From: Arcuatula senhousia
Taxonomy: Eukaryota; Mollusca; Bivalvia; Mytilida; Mytilidae
Assembly (NCBI GenBank): GCA_963971305.1
Contig: CAXARO010000952.1
Coordinates: forward strand, 1-64,000
Direction: 5' to 3'
DNA length: 64,000 bases
Position numbers and translations under genes: made by a program. Positions 9,739 through 20,389 of the stretch are shown here, one piece after another. Below the pieces are notes generated by a model, which did no database searches, was not told the DNA's origin, and worked only from the letters and a program-made list of their open reading frames with translations. The first letter of the stretch is position 1, and each line of letters starts with the position of its first letter.

Positions 9739-10327
9739 GTGCTTGATTTCCTCATTGACAACATATTTGTCACCTTCGGGGGAGAGATTTTTCAACAACA
9801 AATCGGCATTCCAATGGGCACAAACTGTGCTCCTCTCCTCGCCGATTTGATTTTATACTCTTACGAGACTGAATTTCTTCAGGGACTTGTAAAGAACAAG
9901 AAGATGAAAGAGGCAAGGTCATTTAATCTTACATTCAGATATATTGATGATTTTTGTCAATAACACTTCATTTGGTAGATGGATTCCTTAAAAAATTCCT
10001 CCAGAATTGGAGATTAAAGAGACCACCGAATTATATTGCTTCACGTCTTTCTTGGATTTGCACCTCGAATTTGACCCGGGCGGTCATCTCAGTACAAAAA
10101 TTTACGATAAAAGAGACGATTTTAATTTTCAAATTATTAATTTTCCTAATCTACAGAGCAATATACCTACTTCCCCTGCATACGTTGTGTTCATATTTCA
10201 CAACTTATTCGATATGCCAGAGCTTGCACACATTTCACAGATTTTTTTTATCAGACACCGATTTCTTCGTGACCGACTTTTGGAGCAGGGCTATAAGAAA
10301 ATACGTCTCATACGATCCCTTAAATAG
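9739..10327 (+). pseudogene. Decayed RT fragment of a second Penelope-type family
   Basis: The first piece (9739-9963) has GEIFQQQIGIPMGTNCAPLL (motif B) and FRYIDDF (motif C), followed by a stop at 9961. A second piece in another frame (10007-10327) has FLDLHLEFDPGGHLSTKIYD, then DKRDDFNFQIINFP and SNIPTSPAY, the normal sequence downstream of motif C in this family. At least one frameshift and several stops lie between. The RT core and C-terminal endonuclease are missing. It is unlike the PLE at 1.3-8.8 kb, so two families have been active here. Confidence 0.8.
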
Positions 10328-10494
10328 AATTCTTTCTTCATTATCAGCCAATAGTAGAAAAGTTCAAAATTGAGTTAAAAGACATGGTGGTTAATTATTT
10401 TAATTAGTGTTTGACTGGTCTGCCCTACTGAGATGATCACCTCAATATCCCTATTGTGTCTCACAACTATGTTGTGTTCTATGGTCAATACCGG

Positions 10495-10600
10495 ATCCTA
10501 AGATCGCAATGGAAGAGGGAGGTTTGGCGCCATAAAACCTGGTTTAACCCACCATTTCGTTTGAAATGCCTGTATCAAGTCAGGACCATTGCGATCCACC
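10495..10600 (+). repeat. Dispersed bivalve-type repeat, copy B
   Basis: A direct repeat of 9056-9175 at roughly 85-90% identity by eye, flanking the RT fragment on its other side. Confidence 0.7.
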
Positions 10601-10639
10601 AATTCTCTGGGATTCGTTTTTTTCATTTTCTCTGGACTA

Positions 10640-11357
10640 TGAGATTGATCATTCAAGTTCGGTAGTTTTGTTTTTACCTTTATTTTCAACAAATTTCTAA
10701 ATGACAAATTTTAAATGTGTCCGACACCTTTTTCAGCTGTACAAGACTCATCAGTGTTGTTTGTAAATAAAAAAGAAATGTGTCCATGGTACACAAAAGC
10801 CCCTGCTAGACCCCAAACAGGAAGTAGAAGTCTTATCAAGTCTTAAATCATTATCATGTATGATTTCTGTGAAAAACTTGATACAGATTGTATGGACGTA
10901 CGGACATGAGTAAAACTTAATGTACCCTGGCATGTCATTGTGGGGGGCAAAAAAATTAAAAGTATGAAACAGGATACCAGATAATAAACTAAATCTAGCA
11001 TATGCCTGTGAATAGAATATTGGGATTTAACAAATAAAGATTTAATGACTGGTGTTGGAGCGGATAGCCTTCAGGAGATATCTTCATGTATGCAGAGCAA
11101 ATGTCTTAAAACAAAATTACACCAAAGTTCTAAGTGACAGATTTCAAGATGTGTCTGGCATGAGTTTTGATTTAAAATATCTTCTATACTTACTATTCAT
11201 AAGTTACAAGTAGCTAAAATGTCTTCACAAAGTTGCCATGTGTCTCCTTTGACTCGCTTCCTACATACACCTATATAAGGAGCAAGCCTCGAGGTCAAAG
11301 CCAGTACATCTTAATGTGTAGCTGTAATATAAACATCAGTTATGGTTATTTCATAAA
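10640..11357. other. Intergenic, nothing recognised
   Basis: No ORF above background and no clear repeat. Confidence 0.4.
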
Positions 11358-12931
11358 GTGACTGTACGTGGAGTCTTACACTTTTTAAGGTATCTATATT
11401 GATAATGTGAACCGGTTTCAATTATTTTCCAAAATATAGAGATGGACAAGAACTTCATACTCCTAATATATTTTTGAAAATATAAGTTAGTTATATTTTT
11501 ATAGATTATTATTTGAAGGTAACAAAAGCGTTGAAAATTGCTAAAAACAAGGGGTTGCACTAAGTCGTGCTAAGTATACCCCACTCGACCATTCAGAAAA
11601 CAGGAAATAGATGACCTACTGACCTGGAAAGGGGAGGCACAGTACAACTTATCATCATGCTTAAGCAGTGTACCAAAGAAGTCAATCCCTTTAGTAAAAG
11701 CCTGAAAATCAGTTTCGAAAAATTTCCCAGTGTTGACCTGTAAAAAAGTCGTAAGTCGGCTTGAAGAACAGGAAGTAGATGACCGACTGGCCTGGAAAGA
11801 GTAGGCACAGTACAACTCATCATCCTGAAGCTGTGTCCCTAATTTGAAAGTAATCCATTAAGTAGAAGCTTAGAAATTTGTTACGAAAAAATTCTCATTT
11901 TTGACCGTTAGAAAAGTCTAAGTCGGCTTGGAAAACTGGAAGTAGATGGCCAACTGACTTGGAAAGTGGAGGCACGGTACAACTTATCATGCTTAAGCTG
12001 TGTACCAAATTTGAAATCAATCCCTTTACTGAAAGCTGAGAAATTTCCCATTGTTGACCCTTAAAACAGGAAGTAGATGGCCGACTGGCCTGGACAGAAC
12101 AGGGATAGTTCATCTCGTCATGCTGAAGCTGTGTACCAAATTTAAAATCAATCCCTTCAGTAGAAGCTGAGAAATTTTACCGGACGAACAGACAGAGAAG
12201 GTGATTGCAATATAGCCCCCTCTTGAGATTGGGGGTTAAATAGTAAGTGGAGTCGTACAACTCAAAATTTTGAAATTTTCCGTTTAATTTTTACCGAGTC
12301 GTATATGGGGTGAAAGACAATCATTTCAAAGACATTTTGTCACTGTTTAATTCCAGAATAAAACAGGATGTCATCGTGTCCATTTATTATCAATATGTTT
12401 TTAACCACCTCGTTAAATCGGCACATTTATATTTGCAGCATAAATATTGAAATCATGATAGAAACGTTTGAAAATATCAACAGAAAATAATTGAAATTAC
12501 ACTGTTATATATCAATATCTAAGTGATTTCTGATCTAACCTGTTTTCAGCTTGTTTTTTTTTTTTCATTTTTCATGTTGATCGAGGGAGCTAAACTATAA
12601 TTGTAACTTTTTTTCAAGGACTATTTCAAAAAATATTCTAAGAGTTGTGTACCACAGATTGAAAATGGTTTTATTTAGTTTCCAATAGAAATACTGTTTG
12701 TATTTGTATCTATAAAAATACAATTGACAAAGTCAAATTACAATTTAGCGAATTAATTAGACTTTTTAATTCAAATTTAAAAGATTCTTCAGCTAAAAAA
12801 AAGACGACTTTAACACTAAAGAACATATAAGTGATATGGTATCATTTACTCACAATAATATTTCTATTATCATTTCCCGTAAAAAATAATTTTGAAATAA
12901 ACCAGAAGTGTACGACTCCACGTACAGTTAC
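11358..12931. mobile_element. 1.57-kb element with 24-bp inverted ends
   Basis: The left end GTGACTGTACGTGGAGTC... (11358-11381) is the inverted complement of 12908-12931 with two mismatches. The ends contain the near-palindrome CTGTACGTGGAGTC. The interior holds the tandem array 11590-12180 and no transposase. A third related piece, 'agtggagtcgtacaactc', lies at 12244. I see no clear target duplication. Confidence 0.55.
11590..12180. repeat. Degenerate tandem array, about four units of 135-170 bp
   Basis: Units contain 'aggaagtagatg', 'ctggcctggaaag', 'ggcacagtacaactcatc' and 'aagctgtgtaccaaattt' (near 11605, 11770, 11935 and 12065). The array ends in 'accggacgaacagacagaga' then 'ggtgattgcaatat', a dispersed-repeat ending I associate with bivalves. 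Short minus-strand ORFs across it are artefacts of the repeat. Confidence 0.75.
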
Positions 12932-13330
12932 TCTAGGCTCAATTTCAAGTCATGACAAAATATTTAGCTAAACTTTAAATAAATCTCTAGTCAAAGTTTC
13001 ATTATCATTCTTGTAAAAACTATGTGTAAGAATATTACTGTACTACTTTCTGTTAGATGCAATAAGTTCTATTGAGTGCTAGTATACATATATTTCAATG
13101 TATTGGATGATTGAAGAGTGAGTGCTAGGGATCAGCATCATTTTTAAGGCACAAAGAGCAGCAAGTTAAAACAGTTGACCCTGGTAGTTAATCAACAATC
13201 AATCAACGATTTAAGAGCTTTGTTTCTAGATTATTTTCACTTCAATCATCTATCATTTATTTCTCGTAATTTATATTTTTTTCTTGACCAAACATTCATT
13301 TAAATTATTAGTAGTGTTCAAAGTTACATC
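12932..13330. other. Intergenic or intronic, nothing recognised
   Basis: AT-rich, no supported ORF. If the MELK-like exons belong to a live minus-strand gene, this is its intron. Confidence 0.35.
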
Positions 13331-13336
13331 ACTTAC

Positions 13337-13440
13337 TCGCTCTGTTTGTAGAGTATAAATGTGTCTTCTATAACCTTCTTGATCTTTTTCAGAACAAAAT
13401 CTGCACTGAACTCTCTAGTCTTGTACACACCTTATAGGCG
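13337..13440 (-). pseudogene. Partial, frameshifted copy of the MELK-like exon
   Basis: On the minus strand it repeats the end of the exon at 13735-13981 ('ttgttctgaaaaagatcaag' is shared), but one base is lost near the CTK codons, shifting the frame. Past the shared part it reads EDTFILYKQSE and meets a strong donor-type GTAAGT (rc of 13331-13336). That reading looks like the proper exon end that the other copy lacks. Confidence 0.5.
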
Positions 13441-13734
13441 AGCAGCGGATATCGAAAAAGTCGTCTAATTAAAAAGTTTAAATTACCCAAAAACCTCATG
13501 AGATTTTTTGCTCTCAAATAAAAGGTTGATTATTCTATTTTATGGATATATATGTTTGACAAGTCGAATATGGTCAGAAGATATAAAATATTGTTTTGCA
13601 CATGTACCGTATGAAAATCTCTAACGGCTTGATTTTTAAAATTCTTTTTATTACCTAAAAAAAACACACACGAAAAAAATTGTAAATCACATCATAAAAT
13701 ATTTTGCCCAATTCTTTGTTTGCAATTGAAATTT

Positions 13735-13981
13735 TCAAAAACAATAATAGTCTTCTATAACCTTCTTGATCTTTTTCAGAACAAAATTTGTACTGAACTC
13801 TCCAGTCTTTGTACACACTTTAACTTTCCTAGGGTCATCAGTAGATGAGCTTTTCTGTTTCTTTGGAGTCAGCATGTTAAACACTCTCTCCAGACTACCG
13901 AACACCGAGCCTTTTTTATTTTTAGACGCTGACCCTGGTGTGTCTGGTTCTTTCTGTAGGCCCTCGTCTATCGACAAACCT
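13735..13981 (-). CDS. MELK: Exon resembling the C-terminal region of MELK kinase
   Basis: The minus-strand reading holds KNKKGSVFGSLERVFNMLTP, then DDPRKVKV and FVLKKIKKVIED. In MELK (maternal embryonic leucine zipper kinase) a KVFGSLERGLDKV segment leads into the KA1 membrane-binding domain with a DGPRRLK strand; this exon matches that junction. There is no start codon; 'aacag|AGGTTT' gives an acceptor with the exon beginning at 13981. The open frame runs to a stop at 13735, without a convincing donor where the exon should end. The kinase domain and the rest of KA1 are not in the window. It may be one exon of a gene continuing outside, or a duplicated gene fragment. Confidence 0.55.
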
Positions 13982-14117
13982 CTGTTGTAATTATCTGATG
14001 GTCTGTTTAGTATCAGGTCAAAGTGACCTTATTTAAATATGGATGTTAATTACCCACTGACCTAATATCATTTCTTGTAGTTACTGAGATGTGAACCTTA
14101 ACCAAAACTTTAACCTT

Positions 14118-14640
14118 AGTTAGTTAGTTATTGCTTTACTCCCAAGCAGCGCGATTTCGGCTATATCCGGGAGATGAACATGAAAGTGGTGATACAATGA
14201 ACATGAAATGATGATGAAGTGGAGGAAATGGGGACACAAGGCCAATCGGGTAGAAAAGTTTTGACTGCCACTGGAAAAAAGAGTGATGGGTAGGGACGGG
14301 AAATTTTGCCTCCTGCATGGGGATCCTACGGGTCCTACTCTTACCGAGACCTGCAGCAGGGTTCTTTAACGTGCGAGGAACGTGACATTTTTCCCAACAC
14401 GGTGCACCACTATGGTTTGCGGTCAGGTTTTCCGCATTATCGCCTGACGACCCCGCATCTCTCGATGTCAGGGCTGCCCCATTCAACCACCTGGGGCACA
14501 CATCCTAGTCGCTTTGTGGGCAAAGCGGCCTGACCCCGATGTCAGGTTTCTGAGCGCTCTTTAGTGGACTTTTACCGACAAGCTTAGCGCTGCTGCGGGC
14601 CTATTCGCCTCCCGGGCCCCGCACGGGATCATTCATCTGC
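14118..14640 (-). repeat. SINE-like dispersed repeat, copy 1
   Basis: About 520 bp. Its 3' end on the minus strand is 'gggagtaaagcaataactaa' with an AACT run, as in SINE tails. Recurring parts are 'cacgttaaagaaccctgctg', 'aatggggcagccctgacat' and 'agcgctaagcttgtcg'. Related copies lie at 23045-23445 (same strand) and 31975-32205 (opposite strand). I found no clear tRNA A/B boxes here. Confidence 0.65.
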
Positions 14641-14857
14641 AAAATGTCTGTCAAGGCGACCTAATTTTGGATTGGATGTAACCATTGACCCAACACCGCA
14701 GTTGCTGAGATATGAACCTTAACCACAACTTTAACCCGAGTCATCCATGCGGAAAATGACATAATTTTGGTACGGATGCTGACTATCAAAGATTTACCAA
14801 CTGACCAAATATTGTTAGGCGAAGCAACAAAAATCCTAACCCTAACAATAGAAGACA

Positions 14858-15330
14858 ATGGGAAATGTAATAAGTGTGCGCGACATAACCTTCAATATTA
14901 ACGATAATTTAGAAAATCCACAACGGAAAACAGCCAGCAGCCTTCAATGTGACTCGCTGTTTTTCAATAAGTGGCCCTGGATTGAAAATAAACTACATAA
15001 GATTCAAGCAGAATCCTTATATTTCGATGAAAGACCCAAATAACCAAATTTGGCGGATTTAACTAGTTATTTGGGCCCAATCTCCCCTTTTGATAACCAA
15101 TAACAAAGCACAAACTAACACAAAATAAAAATCAAATCGATCGAAGTTCAATTCAACAAGAGAGAATCTGAGACAAAAGGACAAGAAAATAACGAGACGT
15201 ACAGATACTCTCTTGAGAACACTCGAAGTTACTGACAGCTAGCTAAGAAGCATTTATCGACTAATATAAAGAATCAAGTATGTTGATTTTGAATCCAACA
15301 CAATATGTCAAACAATTAATGAGTTGGTTA
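14858..15330 (-). repeat. Dispersed repeat, inverted relative to 61950-62550
   Basis: Shares 'aaaacagccagcagccttca', 'actctcttgagaacactcga' and 'gttactgacagctagctaag' with 50500-50960 and/or the reverse complement of 61950-62550. Short ORFs here are not supported as genes. Confidence 0.6.
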
Positions 15331-15562
15331 TGTATCATCACACAAAACCGACACACTTGATCGCTGTAATGTTACAAATTGAGTATAAAAAGGCATTTTA
15401 AAGTAAGTATCAAATTATCAATATTTTTAACATTTTTACCAAAGAGACTAAATTCAAAGATATTCACAAAAATGTTCATTTCATTACCTTTTTTCAATAA
15501 AAGTAGACGTCCATATCAAAAATATATTTGAACAATTTTATGTATAGGACGTGGATTTCTTC

Positions 15563-15741
15563 CATGCCGAGCTTTTGTGTCTACTTTTGTTTCACAGCCC
15601 TAACATTATATTGATTAAACAGGTTGTTAGGAAAGTATCTAAATAATTTGATTTATTGGAATGGCGTCTTGCGTTGGCCAATAAAAATTTCATGGTCCAT
15701 TTTCATCAGACTGGATTTTTTCCTTAGTAAAGCTCGGCATG
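15563..15741. repeat. 179-bp repeat with inverted ends, copy 1
   Basis: Starts CATGCCGAGCTTT and ends AAAGCTCGGCATG. It is repeated at 16566-16744 with, by eye, one mismatch. Inside the CA/TG edges it starts TG and ends CA like an LTR. See the findings for two explanations. Confidence 0.75.
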
Positions 15742-15770
15742 TTATCGCGCATACATGCAAGTACGAAAAT

Positions 15771-15790
15771 GGGGGGGGGGGGGGGGGGGG
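15771..15790. repeat. Uninterrupted run of 20 G
   Basis: A homopolymer in the interval between the two 179-bp repeats. It can form a G-quadruplex and is a likely spot for sequencing error. Confidence 0.9.
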
Positions 15791-16565
15791 TGGCTTCAGT
15801 AGTTTTTATTTTCTTTGATACAAGCGACACTTTGTTTAGATAGGGTAACTAAGGTGCCACATGCGTTACGTCATATTTGAATGACCTTTGGAGATAGAAA
15901 AAAAAATTTAGTCGGGGATTGTATGTCGAACCATTCACATCTATATTTTATTCATATCACGTGTTAAACTATTAAAAATGGATAAAATTTTATTGAACTT
16001 GGATTATTCTAGTGCATTAAAGTAGAATTTAGTGATTTCATTCAATTTTAAAATCAGAAAACACGTTTTTATAGGAAAATCGCAAGAAATAAGTCGGGAT
16101 TTTTTGCATTTTACGGGTAGACAGAACATTTTAATTTTGAAAATGTCAGAAATGGGAGAGAATTTTTTTAAAAGGGGACCTTTGGTCCAAGCATCTGGCT
16201 AGGATTTGGGCCAATTTTGACAGCATTTTGGCACTTCCGGTTGATTTGGCAAAAGTACAAAAAGGGGTCAATTTACGTTTTTTGATATTTTTAAATTTAC
16301 CAAAGGAACATTTTTTTTCGAAAAAAAAGAGCGCCCACCCCAATTCTTTGATAAGGGCCAATCGGGCACATGTCTTCGGAGAGCGGGCACCAAAAGATTT
16401 GGCCCGGAAAACTTTAATTTTGGCTAAAATAGCGATTTTTTATATTTTGGGGGGTATTTTATTACTTTCCTTTCGTTTGTTTTTTAAATAACTTTTCATG
16501 TTTGTATTGTTTTGTTTCTTATACATGACAAACAGTTTTTGAGGGGGGTGAATTCATATATGTAA
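15791..16565. other. Interval between the 179-bp repeats, no gene seen
   Basis: Small ORFs on both strands overlap each other and resemble nothing I know. A G-rich 'gaggggggtgaattc' lies about 20 bp before the second repeat. Confidence 0.4.
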
Positions 16566-16744
16566 CATGCCGAGCTTTTGTGTCTACTTTTGTTTCACAG
16601 CCCTAACATTATATTGATTAAACAGGTTGTTAGGAAAGTATCTAAATAATTTGATTTATTGGAATGGCGTCTTGCGTTGGCCAATAAAAATTTCATGGTC
16701 CATTTTCATCAGACTGGATTTTTTCCTTAGTAAAGCTCTGCATG
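16566..16744. repeat. 179-bp repeat with inverted ends, copy 2
   Basis: Same length and sequence as 15563-15741 except CTCTGCAT for CTCGGCAT at the right end. Confidence 0.75.
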
Positions 16745-16849
16745 GGAGGAGTGATAATAGATCAAGATTGGTATACAAGTACCAGGGTCGGACGGATCCA
16801 GAAAGGTTCGAAACGTGGATTCATGATACAGATAGAGGGGTACAGATCA

Positions 16850-17277
16850 ATTTTGCTGAAAATATACAGGAAAATAACACAATTTTCAAAGAAAAAGCGT
16901 CCAATCTTCAAAACGTCCCCCTTTGGAGAACCAGGTCAACAAAAATGAACAATGAACATTCATAAACTTTGAATCGGCATACAATTTGAATGGCATATCA
17001 TATAAGAGTACCAATGGGATAAATAAATATCGTTAGCCAAAAATGGCAAAGACAAATTCAATAGACATGGAGGGACAAGACGAGAGACAAACCCGAAGCA
17101 AACAATGAAAAATAAAACAGTTCTTACAAACCAAAAAGTGTTCAATTAAACTGCAATTAGAAACGCTTAAAATCTAAATGTTTTTAATACTATTAGTGAC
17201 CGTTTGCTGAAAATCTACAGGAAAATAACACAATTTTCAAAGGAAAAGGGTCTAACCTTCGGAAAGTCCCTCCTTTG
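16850..17277. repeat. Pair of degenerate ~70-bp direct repeats
   Basis: 'caggaaaataacacaatttt' followed by 'caaag.aaaa' occurs at about 16850-16927 and again at 17207-17277. Confidence 0.6.
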
Positions 17278-17756
17278 GAGAGATATCTAGAAAGTTCCAC
17301 ATGGTAAACGTACAGGCTTTATATTTTAGCATGCATGATTTGCTAAGAAATTATTCAAAGAAGAAAATATACATTTAAAGGTGTTATGGCTAAATACTAG
17401 TTTTGCAAGCGAAACAATGGTGGCCTAGTTAAATTTCTGAAGCAGCCATTTTTATGTCCCTTCTTCGAAAAGTATTCGGGTCAGTTTGTCCGTCCGCCCG
17501 CCCCAAATCCTCAACTTCCCACTAACTGACAAGTGCCACACCAACCGCATTGGTGCAGCACAAAACATATAGTCTAGATTTAAAAGTAAAAGACAAAGAC
17601 CAATTATAAACGTATAGAATAAATTTGGCAAAATTAAAAAGTATATGATCTTTATATGAAATAGACCTGTATATAATTCTATTAGCTATGAAAGAATGAA
17701 TACTGCTTCTTATTTCGAAACATTATTTGTTTCTTAATGGGGGGTGGACAGGTTTT
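17278..17756. other. Intergenic, nothing recognised
   Basis: AT-rich, no supported gene. Confidence 0.4.
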
Positions 17757-18085
17757 TTTTTTCCCCCCTCTCCCCGTCCCCTCCACCCCGCTCCCCGCCT
17801 CCTCGACCCCGGTACCCCCGTCCTCCTTGTCCGCCCCTGTACCCTTTGATACCCTATTTCCCTTTTGTTCTCATCAATTACATGTCTAAATTACTCTGTA
17901 ATGTGCTGTTTTTACTGTTACTTTGTGTTATGCTCTAAATGGGCCCTTTAATTTGGAAATAAATATATTTGATTTGATTTGATTTGATTTGTACCCCCGC
18001 CCCTTCAACCCCCGTTCCCCGCCCCTCTACCCCCGCTCCCCCGTTCCCCGCCTCCTCAACCCCCGTACCCCCTGTCCGCCCCTCC
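17757..18085. repeat. C-rich low-complexity tract split by a LINE tail
   Basis: Runs of 'ccccgcctcctc' and 'cccccgtcc' at 17757-17850 and 17993-18085 look like one tract split by 17868-17992. A proline-rich ORF here is a composition artefact. Confidence 0.75.
17868..17992 (+). mobile_element. 3'-terminal fragment of a LINE
   Basis: Ends 'ggaaataaatat' then ATTTG repeats (17968-17992), as non-LTR retrotransposon tails do. Only about 125 bp of 3' sequence is present, so it is severely 5'-truncated. Confidence 0.65.
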
Positions 18086-18344
18086 TCAATATGTTCTCCC
18101 TTTTTAAATCTAATAGGTAAATAAATACAATCGTTGAGAAGGTTGAATGACCTATGACGTTCTAAATATTGAACCTGTAAGGGAATTTGGAATAAAGGTA
18201 CTTTACTTGTAAGTATTTATATTATGGTAATTATTCAATTATCCTAGTTTGTTCGCCAGGTATCTACTTGCCCTAACCTAATGTGATTAATTAACAGAAA
18301 AGAAGGCAATTATGCAACACACTGTTCCTTCAGTCGGTTTTAAC
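18086..18344. other. Intergenic, nothing recognised
   Basis: No ORF or repeat identified between the C-rich tract and the LINE 3' end. Confidence 0.4.
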
Positions 18345-18470
18345 GACATTCATTCTTTATTAACTTTAAACTATTACAGTTTATCAGTATAAAATTGTAC
18401 ATCAGACAGTATAGTAATATAGCAGTTATACAAGTATATACGTCAGAAATTATCGTTACAATACATTAGA

Positions 18471-19289
18471 CTAAACATTATTCCTAATCTTAAAGGCATT
18501 TAATAAATATTTCCCTAAATTGCAAAGCTCTTTAACATTTTCCACACAAAGCAGTTGCACTAGTTTAAAGGCTGAAGGCCTAGACCAATAATACTTCTTT
18601 ATATATTTTTTACGTAGTAAAACATAACAATTACACTGTAAAATGAAATGAAATTCATCCTCTAATACGTTCAAATTACACATATAACAATGCCTTTCAT
18701 TTCTATTAACTCCATGATAACGTCCAGTTTCAATACACAGATTGTGAGAAGATAATCTAATCTTAGTAATTAACTTACGATATACAACAGGTATACATTT
18801 TTGTAAATAAAATTGAAGATCAATATTAGAAACTACATATTTATATAATCGACATTTTTGTGATGCATCCAATACCAAGTGAAGTTCTTGTTTTGCTTGA
18901 TCATTCAAGCGTTGTCTGATAGTCAAAAGACAAGAGTTATCTAAGTTTAACACAAATTGACTATCCCACAAATAATTCATACCTAAATCATACAATATTT
19001 TTCTAATACATGAAGCCCAGTTATTACAACGCAAACAGTTATCTACCAATTCTTTGTAACATGACTGTACAATACAATTATTACAATTTAAAATCTTAAT
19101 CCAAAATTTTATCATTCTGTAATATCTTTCATATTGAAGTGGTAACCTACCAAGTTCGTAATACAACATTACATTACTAGTTGATCTTTTAACACCCAGT
19201 AAAATCTTACAATAGTCTGTATGTACTTTTTCAACCATGGGCGCTTTATGGGCTCCCCATATTTCACAGCCATACAATAACACACTTAC
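18471..19289 (-). pseudogene. LINE ORF2, C-terminal part
   Basis: Begins in phase with VVSVLLYGCEIWG, the conserved segment after the thumb, and runs to the natural stop at 18471. It ends with the zinc-knuckle-like CYMCNLNVLEDEFHFILQCN (C..C..H..C). Separated from its RT by the insertion at 19294-20385. No further stops are seen in this part. Confidence 0.85.
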
Positions 19290-19293
19290 TACA

Positions 19294-20385
19294 CAGTCCG
19301 AAAACCGGTGGTATTTAAACAATAGAATGTGAGCTCTTCATCGGAAAAGATAGGAAAGTCAATTCGAATGTTTATCCTGGTTGTCAAGTGAATCAAAAGT
19401 TCTTTTTAGTACAAAATTTCTTCCAATTTTAAGTTATGCTGATAGAATAAACTTTTTTTAATTAAAAAGAGTTTTTAAAAGTAACAGATTGCATTTTAAT
19501 GCATGTTATTATGTGGATATTTATGAAATGCATACGGTGCAAACTGAAATGGATCGCACAACTTTAACTTTTATATAAAAAGTTGAAAAAAATCACACTA
19601 TTTGTTTAAATGTATATCTTCCCATCTGCAAATTTTCAGACATGTACTGCAAGAGGTAAAGCCAAAATAAAATTAAGAAAAAGACCTATTTTTCTAGTCC
19701 GTCTTGACAACCTTCTTTTTAAAAGTACACGATTTACCTGTTGAATTCGATTATGTCATACAACATGTTTACCTTTTTGACCGGTATCCGTACATTGGGA
19801 TCAACAGTATGTGAATTTGCATTGTATTGGAGTAAATGTCCAATTCAATATTCAGTCATCCGTTTTAAAAATAGGAATGCCTCCAATCTATCATGTTTAT
19901 AATTTATTAAAGATAGAACTTGGTTGTGTCCCTTGAAAGTTTTTCATAGTTACACATTGAATTCAAATGGATCGTTAAATGATAACAGTAAAATATAATT
20001 TTCAAACTAATATGTGTCGAAAGAAAAGGTAATAACCTAACATTCCAACAAGTTTCGAAAATGTACTGCAGGTATTACGCCTTGTGTGATTTTTTAAAGG
20101 TTGAGTTGACATTTTAATTTTTTCCAGCGGCCAATAAGTTTCACTCGATTTGTTAAAATGTGCACTTTTGTTGACCTTATAAACAACTGTTTACGCAACA
20201 GAAAAGATTCGTTAATAACATAACATGTCCAACGTATATGATAGTAGTCAAATCCATGCGTAATAAATGAAAATTGAAGATTGTTTATATGCCGTCGCCA
20301 TCGTTGTTGTCATCGTTAAAAATTTAAAAACACATTAGCTGTTTTCTGCAGGGGAGATAATTGAATACCACTAGATATAAGACTG
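19294..20385. mobile_element. 1,092-bp insertion with 4-bp TSD inside LINE ORF2
   Basis: Flanked by TACA at 19290-19293 and 20386-20389. Removing the element and one TACA joins LFDTYV to VSVLLYGCEIWG in frame, so the ends are exact. The plus-strand start CAGTCCGAAAACCGGTGG and the inverted right end share CAGTC, A, C and GTGGTATT at matching positions over 22 bp, an imperfect TIR. No coding capacity. Confidence 0.8.
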
Positions 20386-20389
20386 TACA

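Noticed and set aside
13766..13990. Plus-strand ORF opposite the MELK-like exon
   Set aside because: Shadow frame of the minus-strand exon.
17744..17938. Proline-rich ORF
   Set aside because: Translation of a C-rich low-complexity tract and a LINE tail.
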